DNA of 64,000 nt. Origin: Dactylonectria macrodidyma. Lineage: Eukaryota; Ascomycota; Sordariomycetes; Hypocreales; Nectriaceae. Each line of letters opens with the position of its first letter. Position 1 is the stretch's first letter. A program made the translations under genes and the position numbers. Positions 11,770 through 22,975 of this stretch are shown in pieces. The stretch lies in contig JAGMUV010000009.1 of assembly GCA_020744425.1 (NCBI GenBank), positions 620,001 through 684,000 on the forward strand, given 5' to 3'. The notes beneath the pieces were generated by a model. That model was not told the origin of the DNA. It saw only the letters and a list, made by a program, of their open reading frames with translations, and did no database searches.

Positions 11770-12241
11770 ATGTCTGCCTACTGGTGGGCGCTCCGTGTAA
11801 TCCAGTCCTTTGAGGTAAGTTGACCCATCTCATCTTTAATTCATCTACTGCCCGCAACCCTCGCTGACAACGTTATCGCAGGACCACATCGTCGCTTCAG
11901 TACGCCTCCCATCGAAACGCGCCTTCATACCCTCCCTAACCCCCCTTCTCTAGATCCTCAGGATGCCCGGTTTCCACCGCGCCGTCGGCCAGATCCACAA
12001 GAGAGTCCACGAGGCCCAGCACGGCCGCAATCCGAATCAGCCGCTTGCGCCCGGCGAGGCGACAGGTCCGTTTTCTTCCTTCCAATTTCGCAAACTTTGG
12101 CGATGGTGACGCTGACCCTTCATAGCCGACCCTGATGCAATCGGCCGCAGAGACCGCTTCGCCAAGCATTTCTTTGAAGAGCTGAAGAACCAGGTGCGCG
12201 GCAAACCGACTGAGCTACCACGCGAGCCGCCCAAGAAGTGA
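11770..12241 (+). CDS. Small Mrx7-like mitochondrial protein, four exons
   Basis: Exons 11770-11814, 11882-11899, 11954-12065 and 12126-12241 give 96 residues. All introns (67, 54 and 60 nt) have GT..AG ends and the frame is kept. Exon 2 is only 18 nt and encodes DHIVAS. The N-terminal MSAYWWALRVIQSF is a short hydrophobic/amphipathic segment; then comes LRMPGFHRAVGQIHKRVHE and a C-terminal DPDAIGRRDRFAKHFFEELK. The arrangement resembles Mrx7 (MIOREX complex component 7) of fungi, a small protein associated with mitochondrial ribosomes/gene expression. That family match is from memory and moderate; the exon structure and conserved-looking ends argue that the gene is real. Confidence 0.6.
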
Positions 12242-13696
12242 AAGCGCGATGGCGTCCAGACATGAATTGACGACGACGACGACGACTACTACGACTACTA
12301 CACTCTACTCCCGACTTTGCGACGCGAAATGAGCGATATACTTGAAAGATAGGATTGTTGGAAAGGAACCAAGAGGTGGAAAACGAGGTCATCCACGGGG
12401 ACGCAGGGCGTCAAAGTCCCGCATGCCCAAGTCGACAACGGAGGTGCTAGCTGAAACAATCTGGCGTCTTCCAATGTGCTTTAATGGACTTGGGGGTCGA
12501 GGTACTTCGGAAGGAAGTCCGAGGCTACTGATTCTATGCGTTGGGATACGAGGTCAGCTACTGGTCTGCCTTCGATACCCCCCGGTGGTGGTTCTACGGC
12601 AGCACCGCTGCGCGTTATATTTGTATGCTCCTAAAACCCAGCAACAGAGCTATTGCGATCCGCACATATTTTTTGAATATCGAAATGCCGACCATGTCAT
12701 TGACTGCAAGATCCATCGACACATCACCCGTGCCCCACAGGTCGTCCTGCTTTTGTATACATTCGTCATAGCATGTGAGATTCGTATGTTGTGCCTCTAT
12801 TTCGTGTCGCAGTTTGTCAGACACAAGGCCCCGTCGATGCCTCTGTAGCTTGTCAAGAGGCGATAGAGACAGTGGCTAGCACTGAGACTATTATCGCAGC
12901 ACCTTGCAAAATGACGGCGATGAACAGCTCTATCGTTGAGAGTTGTAGTGAGACTGTGGGTAGGATGTCGGAAGTGATCGAATGCATGGCATTCACATGA
13001 CCGAGAAGCGCTTCTCTAGCTGGATAGAATCTAATATGGGCCTCGATATACATAGAAAAAGAGGTCAGTTAGAGATTAGGACCACATCTACAGCATTTGG
13101 CTACATTGAGATGGTGGTTACTATATCATGTACATATTCAGTGCTGCGGCAGCCTAATGTGGCCTGTACTTCGCCTGGCCAGGCGCCGGCGTCGCTGGAG
13201 ACGGCCAGCCATTCTCAGTATCCTGCGTGGGTAGTGAAAACGCGACGGGCTCGAGAGATGAGAAGGGGTTGGCATTGCCACCATCATGTGAAGTTTTCTA
13301 TTGCAAACCTCCAGATGGAGATGCCATCGCCACGGGCTCGCAATCTAGTCGCATGCCATCTTATCGTGAGAACAGGTACTGGTGTTTTGTTGCGTTAACT
13401 TGGTAGTAAGAAGAAGACGCTTGTGTAGGAGACAATTTATCTTGTTGTATTGATTATTCGTCCACTTTACATTCACCGAGTCCGTCTGCTCATTGAACAT
13501 AGCTAGCAAGTCATGACGCCTCTATTCCCATCCAAGGAGCAGCCCGATTCACGGGCCTACTCAATCCTTTTGCCAACAGTGTATTGAAGTACAACAAACA
13601 AGCTCAACATTTCGATGCGAACGAATCCAAAACAGGGTGAAAATGTAATTAATGGGCATCTTTTGTTCTTAAATTAGGATGAATGGTTGTAGAGTC
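12242..13696. other. Intergenic spacer with GAC trinucleotide repeat
   Basis: A 1.45-kb region between the convergent Mrx7-like gene and the zinc-cluster regulator. A (GAC)n/(TAC)n microsatellite lies at about 12269-12301, just after the stop codon. Open frames here are short and show no protein-like composition. No gene was seen. Confidence 0.45.
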
Positions 13697-15897
13697 TCAA
13701 GTCGCGTATTGGCCCCAATCGCCCCAGTTAATGGGCAGTCCGATGTCGAGGTTAGCCTCGAGAACATCCTCCACGGCGTTTAAATTGAAGTTGGGATCGA
13801 TGTGTCCAAAGAGATCCTGTCCAGAGATGGCATCGATTAGGGAGAAATCCACGGGGTTATCGGTGCCAGGGGCCGAGTTCGATGAGACGGGGTCAGCCAC
13901 AGGTATCCCGCTTGGATGAGGGCCCGTCGTTTGAGATGACGGGATAGAACCTGGCGTCTCGGGAGGAGGCGGGGTAATTTCTTTGGTAAGGGTAGTCGCA
14001 GCTCTCTCCATTTCCTTGAGAACCCGTTCGCCCAGCCCCGCCACCACACTTGCGCTCCAGAAGCAGTTGCCGAAATTTCTTAACATCTCGCAATTCCGTC
14101 TAAAGGCCTGCATGGCTCTTGCGCGGAACATTGGTAGGCGACTGTGTCGCATTTTGCGATACTCGACACTCAGAGCGAGGGACACGGCATACGGGATGAA
14201 AGGTACGGGGCTAAGGTTATCCCGCGGAACCGCACATGCAATCCGTTCTGCTGCGAGCGAGCGCCGCGCGTTGGCTGATGGAGGAGGAAGGGTTGTAGCG
14301 GCAGTTCGGGTCCCCGGGCGAGTGAGCCGGCAAGATAGGATGATGACGGCGTGGTAGAATGTTTCAATGGTGGCTGTGTCTACTATTAGTAGGTCTATGG
14401 GCATGAAGGAACCATACTAACCGATGAGTGGAGTGGGCACTTTCAATGCATCGGCGTTGACGATCATGGCTTCAAGCACAGGAAGATCGATGTAGGAAAT
14501 CCTTTCGATACCTGAGGCCTCTGCACTCGGTCCTGGACGATAGAGCTCAATGACTTGGTCAAGCCACTGACAAACGGAGAGAAGGAGTCGAAAACAAGGA
14601 GGACGCCTCTTGATGCACCCTTCCAAGTTGGCGCCGATATCTCGCTCGTGCATTAGGCAAGCCCTTCCATAAAATGCGGCATTGATCCTGTCGAGAGCCC
14701 AGACTGCGCAAAATAGCGTTTCCCAATCATCGCTATTCTCAGTATCGTAACGCAGGAGATGAAGGCCTAGAGTTTGAATGTGATGGACGGCTCGACCGCC
14801 TAATTGGGCGGGCAGGTCGGCTTCTTCGGTGCTGTCGGGCTGGGTATATAGCGACAGCATGACAAGAGCCCTGACGTGGACGACTCTGTCGGGTATTATA
14901 CTTGTCTCAAGAATAGTTCGAACTGCCGATGAGAGCGACTGCATGAATTCTTGTGCAGATAGCACTTCGGGCCCGCGATTCTTAAGACGAAGATGGTGAC
15001 TCATGGTAGCGTCAGGAGCCGCAGCTAGACAGACCAACTGCCGCAGGACAATGTCATTTGGGCCGTCTGGAGGACCCTCCAAGGCGGACTCTGGGATGAT
15101 GGGAAAGATGGGATGGACTTTTTGCAGATATAGCTGCTTTAACTTGCGATAGTCCTTGTCGGGGGGTAGACAAGACAAGCAATGCTCTCTCACAAAGGGA
15201 AGCAAAAGCCGGTCCATGGTGGGCGGCGGCCGTGATGTGACAAACTGTGACACTTGATTGGAACCTTTTGCGGCGGAGGAGAGCCAAACGCCGACATCAC
15301 CTTTCTGAGAAGTCTCGTGGACCGAGGCTGACCCTGTTGCCTCTACAAACATGCCTTCGGGGTTGAGGTCGCCTACGAAGCGCGAAGACTGCGCATTCGG
15401 GGTGGTGATGCTGGGCGGCCTCGTCGCAACACTGACTGATGAAGCACTGTGTGGCTCATCGTAGCGGAAGCCAGATGGGTTGAATGGTCCAGCGTCCTGG
15501 CCGTTAACAGCTGAAGGGCGCGTCTGGACAGGTGAATGTGAGAGGACAGCCACGGGGCTATGATGGGCATAAGAACTAAGCGCATGCGTCAAGGGTCGGG
15601 ATGGAACTCACGACGTTTGGGTGGGAGATTCCTCGTCAGGCAGGTCATCGGTGACTGAAGCCGCTGTACCATGAACCAACGACGCAGGGTCATCAATAGA
15701 GTCTTCCGCGTGTATACATCGCCTCTGATGCATGGGTTAACGCCCATATTTTGTTACACATCTGCACCCGATCGAGCACATACCTTCTTTCGGCGACAAG
15801 CGGCGCAGGCGTGCTGGACCTGTTTGCGCTTCACTGGCAGGCCGCCGCGATTAGGATCCGAGGCCACGAACTTGACCTGCTTCCCTTGGGCGGGCAT
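13697..15897 (-). CDS. Zn2Cys6-type transcription regulator with truncated zinc cluster
   Basis: Proposed exons on the minus strand: 15897-15784, 15724-15612, 15557-14422 and 14373-13697 (about 679 residues). Exons 1 and 2 together encode HACAACRRKKRRCIH, a CX2CX6C half of a zinc cluster preceded by basic KRKQVQ. The second Cys triplet of a normal Zn2Cys6 domain is not visible; the sequence runs straight into acidic and Ser-rich residues. After FVGDLNPEGMFVEA comes a fungal-type regulatory middle domain with YRKLKQLYLQKVHPIFPIIP and helix-rich sequence. The donor of intron 3 (GTTAGT) is clear; its acceptor could be at 14380 or 14374, differing by two residues. The ATG at 15897 has an ACCATG context; an in-frame ATG exists at 16056. 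Targets are unknown. Confidence 0.75.
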
Positions 15898-17520
15898 GGT
15901 CGCAACTCCATGCAGGAGCCTGAAGCGTCCGTTTTGGTATGGTGATTTAAATGTCTTGGCTCTGGTGGAGGATGACTGAGACTCGATGACTGATTGACGG
16001 AGTTTATGAGTGACCCTCACCAACCTGGAAGGACTCAACAAAGGAAGCCCAGCCATTGGTACACGAGGTGTGGGCGCATAGTTTCGCGGGTATTAGTCAT
16101 CCATACTAGCTGGTGTGGTTTCGTTGTTACACGGGACTCGCGTGGTAAAGATGGTGCAGTGGAATTAGACACAATCCGACTCTTGGAAATGGGCAAAAAC
16201 ACCGCATAATGTCGCTCCTGCTAGCGAACAACGTGCAGTAAGTAACAACCGGCTCCTGTAAATATGCACAATTGGGGGGAGGGATTGGAGAATTGGAGAC
16301 GGCGGCCCACACGCTTGGACCTGACGTGCGGCGCTGTGCACAAGGTTTAGGTTACAACATAGCATGCCCTCGTTAAGCCACGCCGCCGGGTCTGGGACAC
16401 ATGTCAGATCTTTCTCTGCATGCGTAGTTTCCTTAATGATCAGAGATAATGCATCCGGGGTGGAGTGTACACCGGGCGGAATATGAGCGGAACAAGGGGA
16501 TGGCACCCCATCTGCACACCATCAATGAGGTTGCGGCGCGGCGGCCATGATGACCATGTAGGGGTTCGGCGTCGGCGTGAACTCGGGGGGGAGGCGGACG
16601 AACAGAATAAAGAAGAAGAAGTCGGCCTCTTAGTTGAACTTGCCCTTTGTCAAAGTGTTTCTATGTTGTACCATTATCGCTTGGATGTTGTAGGCCTTTC
16701 TCTCGTTGCACAAACCACCGTTGCCAAGGGAATGGTGTAAACAAATAGGGTGGTGATGGAGACTCCTACACTTGGTGGATGCACGCCTTTGCGCAAACCG
16801 CAAGTCACACAACGAACTTCTCAATAAGCCTGAAACCCAACACTGGCCTTGCCTCAGTCTCTCTTGAACTTCGTTGTTTATTTGCGCTCGCTCACGCTAG
16901 GGGTTGCGGTGGAGATGAGACGGTCCAAGAACGCTCGAACGCGCAAAAGCTGTCTACAGCGTGAATCAGGCCATACAGCGCTCGCAGCAACTCCCACCAC
17001 CAGCAGCGCCCAGGATTCACGGCCGTGACCTGCACAATGCTCAGGGAAATAAACGACCAGGGGACTATTCTAGGGTGGCCAGGGTGGCCAGGGAATAGCA
17101 GAAGCCGCCGTTTGGCGAGACCCTTGTTTTGCCAAAATCCGTTGGCTGCCGTCGATCGCGGGGTGGCGGGGCTCGACATGCCGCCCCGCGGCCGCTAGCC
17201 GCAATAGGCAATGTGTAAACAATGCGTCAAGGTCGGCCATTGCGTTCCCAGAGGCTCCAGAGTCGCGACCACGTCTCGTGGGATCCATGTTTACTTGCTG
17301 AACGACTTGATAAATACATCCTTCGCCTGTTTTTACCACCCTCCAATACTTGTTGGCTTTACATCTATCCCAGGTCTCCCTGCGGCCCGGCCCTCTTTCT
17401 TTGTCTTTGTCCAACCACGAAAAGCCGTCTTTGTGACCGATTGCGTTGGCACTGCTTCTTTCGACACACCAACTCCGTCTTAGGATATCCATCCGTCTTG
17501 GGACACACACGCATCCAAAC
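15898..17520. other. Divergent intergenic region
   Basis: A 1.6-kb region between the divergent regulator gene and the coiled-coil gene. It includes GC-rich stretches near 16500-16600 and 17150-17200, a doubled AGGGTGGCC at 17073-17092, and pyrimidine-rich leader sequence before 17521. No coding frame or RNA gene could be supported. Confidence 0.45.
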
Positions 17521-19674
17521 ATGGATCCTCTCGACCTCCCCATTGCCCTTCGGCGGACGCGTCGCAGCGTCTCTGGGTGCGAGGCCCGCTCCGACGCCGC
17601 AAGACCTCTGGCCACTGCCGCAAAAACCCCACGAAAAGGTACCAAACGCCGTGTCCGCTTCTCAGAGCCGGGCCTCTCCTCCGCCGGCGCCTGTGCCGCA
17701 TCGAGCGGCCTGACCCCGATGATCCGCCGCGTCTCCGTCGGCACTACCCCGAAGCGCCGGCACTCTTCGGCCCCGACCGTTAGTGCAGGGAACAGCACCG
17801 TCTCGCCGCTGCCGCAAAGCGGCGAAGTCAACTTTCTCCCTCTGCGTCAGGTCCTCGATGGGCGCGTCCAGCGCCGCATCCGCCGCAACGGGCTGAGCGA
17901 GGAGATGAACACAATCCATCAGGAGAAGCGGCGCAGGGCCCAAAAGACAAAGGCCGAGATCGACCACCTCAAGACGGAGCTCAAGGCTCGGGACCGGGAA
18001 ATCTACGAACTGCAGAATGCAACCATCGTCATGGACACGGACCGCATGTGGGACCTGGAGAAGCAGATTGAGGACCTCAAAGACGAGCTGTCCAAGAAAT
18101 CTGTCGCTGAGTCGGACCACAGTCGTGGATACAACTGGACGCTCTCGGCGAGAGATCCATATGAAAACGACTTTATGGACATGAGCGACGACGAGGATCA
18201 GTTTGGTGAAGAGACGGTGGCACAGCTCGCCTGCAGCACACCGTCAAGAGCTAGATCCTCATTCCCAACCCCCCCTGCAACTAGTCCTGCCATCCCCGGA
18301 ACGCCGTGTTTCCGCAAGGCCACTCCCAAGTCTAACCCTATGCCTACTCCTATGTCTCATGCGGGAGTGCAGGTCTTGCTCGCTGACCCCAAGCAGCAGC
18401 AGTTAGAAGAGGAGGTTGCTTCGCTTCAGATGGAGATGCACAAGCTGGGCGAAACACTCAACTCATATAAAGCTCTCAGTGGTCGTCTCAGCAAGAAACT
18501 CTCCGAGTTCTCACCTAGTTCGAAAGGTGATTCGCCTGTGTCGGTACCTGATGACCTCGAGGCCCGGATCGAGGCAATGCTTCAATCCATGTCCGACCGA
18601 ACCTGTGCCCTGGCCCAACTCAAAACCGCCATAGGTGACTTGGGTTTCTCCGGAAGCGACGCTGGCGAAATGGTCATCAGCCTTGCATCCGGGTTCCGTG
18701 CCGCCCGACTAGAGCTGGAATACCTCACGCCCGGAGAGATCACGCTGCCACTAACATCGCGTGGGGCCGAGGTGCTCGACCTGATGCTCACACGGCTGCG
18801 TGTCATGGCTACCAAGGCCAAGGAGGACGAGGACGCCATCGATGAGTACCACCAGATCGAGCTGTCGCTGCGCAAGCAGCTCGACGCGCGCGTTTCTGTC
18901 ATGGACGGGCTCAAGGGCGAGATGTCCAAGGCGGAGCAGCTCATGGGCGACAAGGTGGCGCGCATCCGCGAGCTCGAGGTGGCTAACGAGCGGCTCAAGG
19001 GCGCCGTCGACGGGTACATGCGCGATCTTTCCGAGCTCGAGGGCCTCGTGCAGCAGATGGAGCGCGACGGTCGCGATTCCGAGGCTGCGCGCCACGCACA
19101 ACTCGAGTCGAACCGCCGTGTGCTCTGTAGAAAGGAGGACGTCATCGCTGAGCTCGAGGTCAAGCTTGCGGACACACTGCAGCGGTCGGCCGATCTGCAG
19201 AAGCAAATGGTCGAGCTGCAAGATGCCAAGTCGAAGGAGATGTCATCACTAAATCAGAAGCACGGCGCCTCTCTCGCGATCCGAGACGCTAGAGTCACTG
19301 AGCTCCGCGGGGAGATGGACCGCGTCAACGAGTCCCTCCGCGTGGCGCACGAGACGGTGCTGGCGCTCCGCGTCGAGAACGGCGGCCTACAGACCAAGAT
19401 GGAGGAGGAACGCGCAAAGGCCAAGGACGTCATCGACAGCATGAAGGGTGAACTACAGCGCGTTCTTCAGATGAGCCAGGACTTCCTCAACACCCCGAAG
19501 AAGACCGGCCCCGAGCCCGAGACAGGCTCTACAACACCCCCGGGGCCGGGGCCGGTGCGACGGAGCGGCGGCTTCTTCGCGCCCGATCTGGCGAAGCGAG
19601 GCAGTCACAAGCTGCGGCGAGGCCACGACAGCGGCATGGGCTTGCTGGATGAAGACGAAGTTGAGATGTTTTAA
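17521..19674 (+). CDS. Coiled-coil protein with RVxF (PP1-docking) motif
   Basis: An intronless gene of 717 residues. The basic, Ser-rich N-terminus has KRRVRF at 42-47, which fits the RVxF docking motif for protein phosphatase 1, and RRHSSAP further on. A conserved-looking block follows (EVNFLPLRQVLDGRVQRRIR), then heptad-rich coiled coils cover most of residues 135-660, interrupted by a Ser/Pro-rich linker at about 230-300. The C-terminus is basic then acidic. Composition suggests a structural nuclear, spindle-pole or cytoskeletal protein, but I do not recognise a named family. The ATG at 17521 follows a long pyrimidine-rich leader. Confidence 0.7.
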   Translation: MDPLDLPIALRRTRRSVSGCEARSDAARPLATAAKTPRKGTKRRVRFSEPGLSSAGACAASSGLTPMIRRVSVGTTPKRRHSSAPTVSAGNSTVSPLPQSGEVNFLPLRQVLDGRVQRRIRRNGLSEEMNTIHQEKRRRAQKTKAEIDHLKTELKARDREIYELQNATIVMDTDRMWDLEKQIEDLKDELSKKSVAESDHSRGYNWTLSARDPYENDFMDMSDDEDQFGEETVAQLACSTPSRARSSFPTPPATSPAIPGTPCFRKATPKSNPMPTPMSHAGVQVLLADPKQQQLEEEVASLQMEMHKLGETLNSYKALSGRLSKKLSEFSPSSKGDSPVSVPDDLEARIEAMLQSMSDRTCALAQLKTAIGDLGFSGSDAGEMVISLASGFRAARLELEYLTPGEITLPLTSRGAEVLDLMLTRLRVMATKAKEDEDAIDEYHQIELSLRKQLDARVSVMDGLKGEMSKAEQLMGDKVARIRELEVANERLKGAVDGYMRDLSELEGLVQQMERDGRDSEAARHAQLESNRRVLCRKEDVIAELEVKLADTLQRSADLQKQMVELQDAKSKEMSSLNQKHGASLAIRDARVTELRGEMDRVNESLRVAHETVLALRVENGGLQTKMEEERAKAKDVIDSMKGELQRVLQMSQDFLNTPKKTGPEPETGSTTPPGPGPVRRSGGFFAPDLAKRGSHKLRRGHDSGMGLLDEDEVEMF

Positions 19675-19916
19675 GGAATTTTCTACGATACAGGCGGGGC
19701 GGGATGAGGAGCAGGCGGCGTTTGGCGTGGCAACCTTCGTTGTGATACATTTTCTTTGTCGTGTACAACACCTAATGACGTCCTGCGGGATGAAATGTTG
19801 AACGTTTCTTTGTAGTTCAGTCAAGGAGACATGATAGAATAAAAAAACGAAATCATAATCCATTAGATTTGTTCATATTGACTTGAGTGGCAAAATGCTA
19901 TCTGGATTTGCGTGGT

Positions 19917-21635
19917 CTAGTAGAACCTCCATTTGGCTTTGTAGTCCGGAGTCAGTTCAAGACCGAGTATCAACGCCCGTAGAAGCTCAATGGGCATAGT
20001 ATTCGCTCGCAAGACCTGGTCGTGAAACTCCTTCTCCTTTAACCTCCCCTCCCGCAGAACCTCGGTGCGTAGCTCAAACAGCTGCAGTGCACCCAGCATG
20101 TAGCCTACCTGGTATAGCGGCGAATAATCACCAGCAAAAGACCTCCTGACCTCAGCCTCAGCGTTGGACCGCTCATGTCCGACCCAGTCGACGAGCAAGT
20201 CGACGCACTCCTGGGGCGTCATCTCACCAAGGTGGAACTTGAGCGAGAAGATGATGCGCGCACAGCGGTGCATGCGCCAGAACAGCGTGCCGACGCGGTC
20301 CTCAGGCGACACAAAGAAGTTGCCCATGCGCCAGAAGACAAGCTCCCAGTACATGGCCCAGCCCTCGACGAAGAAGGGCGTCTCGAACAAGCCGCGATGG
20401 CTGTTGTGCCGCTTGCCCATGTACAGCTGCAGTCGGTGACCTGGGATCAGTTCGTGGAAGGCCGTGGCGCGGGAGAAGTGCGTGTTGTTGCCGCGCATCA
20501 CCATCTGCTTCAGCGCGTGCGGCATGTCGGCCGTCGGCGAGGATACGATGATGGATGGGCCGCCGAGGAAGAAGGGGTTTTCTTTTTGTCGCTCTGCCGA
20601 CATGGTGAACATGCGGTACGTCTCGTCGGCGATCTTGGGTACGCTGACGAGGTCGTGCTTCTGCACAAACGCCGTTCCCTCGCGAGCCAGCTGCATCACG
20701 AGCTGCGTCTGCTGGCCGGGCGGGACGGACCGCGTCTTCACGTATTCGAGAGCCTTCTTCCAATCTTGCCCGTACCCTAGCTCCTCCGAGGCGGCTTTCA
20801 TTTGCGCCTGGCACCACTCGTACTGTTCCTTTGCGAGCTTGATCAGCTCCTCCGGGGCGTACGGGATCATCTCGGCCTCGAGCTCAACGAGAAGACCGGC
20901 CCTCCCTATGGGTTCCCCGATGATGTCGTCTACAGAGCTGGTCTGTATCCCGACCAGCTTCGACTGGATGACGGCGAGGTAGTCCTCGATGGCCTCGTTT
21001 GCTTCTTGCCAGGGCTTCTTCGCCCACCAGTCGAACATGGGGTCGTAGGAAGAATAGAAGCGCAGAAAGTCCTGGAGGTGGCCGCGCAATTCAGCGAGGA
21101 TCTGCGCGGCCTTGTACGCAGTGGTCTTGTTGGCCTGCAGCTTACCGGCCTCAACCTCATCTCGGGTCTCGAAAACGCGGCGCTTGATTGCATCGAGCGC
21201 TCCCCCCGTCTTGTCTCCTTGCATCTCGTCGACGTCTTGTCTTGACTCACACAGCGCGACGATCAGCGGCGCAAAAGGCAATAAATGGCCGGCTGACCTC
21301 TGAACCTTGCGATCTAAATTAAGCTGTCGTTGCTCTCGTCGGAGGAAGTTGCGCAGCAGGATGAAGTCGACCTTGTCCTGCTGCGAGAGCTCCTCGAATC
21401 GAACCTGGAACAGCGATCCGAGCTCCTCTGAGTAGAACTGCGCAAGCCTGTCATGACGCCGCGGCGATATGGTGATGCTGTAAAACTTGACTAGGTCTCT
21501 GAGGTCTGCTCGGACCCGACGTACACGATCTGGCATTGACTCGGCTTCATTGTCGATGGCATCATTGGTATCCGAGAGATTAACCCAAGCACCATCCATT
21601 TCCGATGAATCATCGACGGCTTGATACTGAGACAT
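19917..21635 (-). CDS. DUF885 family metallo-hydrolase-like protein
   Basis: An intronless gene of 572 residues, the usual length of this family. A zinc-peptidase-like site is visible: HELIPGH at 394-400 and EGWA at 424-427. This HExxxGH...EGW arrangement is the signature of DUF885, which is structurally related to M3-like/carboxypeptidase Taq-type metallopeptidases. There is no signal peptide, so a cytosolic location is likely. The ATG at 21635 was chosen over an in-frame upstream one (21695) because MSQYQAVDDSSE begins the conserved part and the upstream residues look like leader. Substrate is unknown. Confidence 0.8.
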   Translation of the reverse strand: MSQYQAVDDSSEMDGAWVNLSDTNDAIDNEAESMPDRVRRVRADLRDLVKFYSITISPRRHDRLAQFYSEELGSLFQVRFEELSQQDKVDFILLRNFLRREQRQLNLDRKVQRSAGHLLPFAPLIVALCESRQDVDEMQGDKTGGALDAIKRRVFETRDEVEAGKLQANKTTAYKAAQILAELRGHLQDFLRFYSSYDPMFDWWAKKPWQEANEAIEDYLAVIQSKLVGIQTSSVDDIIGEPIGRAGLLVELEAEMIPYAPEELIKLAKEQYEWCQAQMKAASEELGYGQDWKKALEYVKTRSVPPGQQTQLVMQLAREGTAFVQKHDLVSVPKIADETYRMFTMSAERQKENPFFLGGPSIIVSSPTADMPHALKQMVMRGNNTHFSRATAFHELIPGHRLQLYMGKRHNSHRGLFETPFFVEGWAMYWELVFWRMGNFFVSPEDRVGTLFWRMHRCARIIFSLKFHLGEMTPQECVDLLVDWVGHERSNAEAEVRRSFAGDYSPLYQVGYMLGALQLFELRTEVLREGRLKEKEFHDQVLRANTMPIELLRALILGLELTPDYKAKWRFY

Positions 21636-22264
21636 GCTGAATTGAGATAAATGAGTACTGAAACATACAAGCGATCCGGAACAGAGAGGGCGCAAATGTC
21701 AATGAGGGGAAGTTGCGGCAGTCGGGGACTTTTTAAAGCCACTGGCAGCTCGAGGGAATGCAACGCCTTCTCAACTTCCGAATTGAGCCAGGAACAAGGA
21801 ATAGCCCATTTTTAGCGAATGAAGATGGCCGTCCAAATGGAATCACGCGGTGCTGGAGAAGGGATCTGCATGCACTGATAAGACCTACATGCTGCCCCAA
21901 CCCAGTGATAGCTAAGTTAGACTTGGCCCCTGGTCAGTTCGTATAGGTTTACCGCTTCTATCCTGGTTGATCGGGAACCATCGAGGGTAAGCAAAGAAGT
22001 AACTGCAGTCGCACATTACGTAGTAAGTAGGCTAGGCTGTCAGGGCAGACTAAATATATATGAAATCATCATCTTCTACCCCACTTCAATTCGTATTCAC
22101 TGCCACAGCATCCTTCGTTCTCAGCCACGTTTCAACAAAACTAGACCAGGTACTCCGTATATTAACAATGAACTCAGCTTCGGGGATGCCCTCTGCAATC
22201 CTGTTCCTTCACCTCCAGGTTTTTACACTTCTCCACTCTATTGTCCTCAGCACCAACCTCCACC
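21636..22264. other. Divergent promoter region
   Basis: Spacer between the divergent DUF885 and Ras-like genes. It contains AT-rich TATATATGA at about 22055 and a pyrimidine/CA-rich leader toward 22265. No gene was seen. Confidence 0.45.
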
Positions 22265-22975
22265 ATGTTCACACGCGAAGAAAACGCTGCGGTTCAAAAG
22301 TATCTCGAACGTCAAGTTGTTAAGGTTCTCTTCCTGGGCCAACCTGGAACTGGCCTAGACAGCATCCTGATGCGGCTTATCTGGGATCACCCCTCAATAT
22401 CTGATACCTATGATCCAACTACCGAAGATCCCACCTATGTCAAGCGATTGCAGTTTGGCAGAAACCCGGTGGTGTTGGAGTGTCAGGCCTGTCCATACCC
22501 TGGGAATACTGCCATGGCAATACATATGGCGCGCGAATTCGAAGCGCTCATGTATGTGTACAGCGTCAACAATAGAGGAAGCTTTGAATTGCTCTCGGAA
22601 ATGCACGCCAAACTCCACGGCCCTCAGCCACATGGTACCACGCACTGTCTGTTTGTCGTAGCAAACAAGACCGACCTTCCAACTGAGACCTGGCAAGTCT
22701 CACTGCAGGAGGCCAAAGAGTTCAGTCGCAGCATCGGTGCCGAATTGCTCTCCGTGTCTGCCAAAACTGGCAAGGGGTGCGGTAAAGATGATGCCAAAGT
22801 ATTAGCAACCCGAGTGCTTCTGAGTAGGATCAAAGCCGAGGAGAAACAGGCAAATGATCAATCTGCAGAGAAACCAGCAGAAATAACTGCGAACAGTAGA
22901 AATCATGGGGCGCTAGACAAGATTGCAAAACGGTTCAGGAGTCTTAGGAAGAATGATGATTCAAAGTCTGGATAA
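22265..22975 (+). CDS. Ras-like small GTPase with degenerate P-loop
   Basis: An intronless gene of 236 residues with an ACCATG start. The fold of a Ras-type GTPase is recognisable: switch-I-like YDPTTEDPTY (49-58), G4 NKTD (134-137) and G5 SAKTG (165-169). The P-loop reads GQPGTGLDS (25-33), so the invariant Lys and the Ser/Thr of GxxxxGK[S/T] are missing. The DxxG/Gln region of switch II is replaced by ECQACPYPGN. There is no C-terminal CAAX box; the tail is basic. Nucleotide binding by the base-recognition motifs may persist, but normal Mg-GTP chemistry looks unlikely. It may be a pseudo-GTPase with a scaffold role. The frame is intact with no stops. Confidence 0.75.
   Translation: MFTREENAAVQKYLERQVVKVLFLGQPGTGLDSILMRLIWDHPSISDTYDPTTEDPTYVKRLQFGRNPVVLECQACPYPGNTAMAIHMAREFEALMYVYSVNNRGSFELLSEMHAKLHGPQPHGTTHCLFVVANKTDLPTETWQVSLQEAKEFSRSIGAELLSVSAKTGKGCGKDDAKVLATRVLLSRIKAEEKQANDQSAEKPAEITANSRNHGALDKIAKRFRSLRKNDDSKSG

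Noticed and set aside
12342..12848. 168-codon plus-strand open frame
   Set aside because: Mixed, non-protein-like composition, no family motif, lies in the 3' flank of the Mrx7-like gene.
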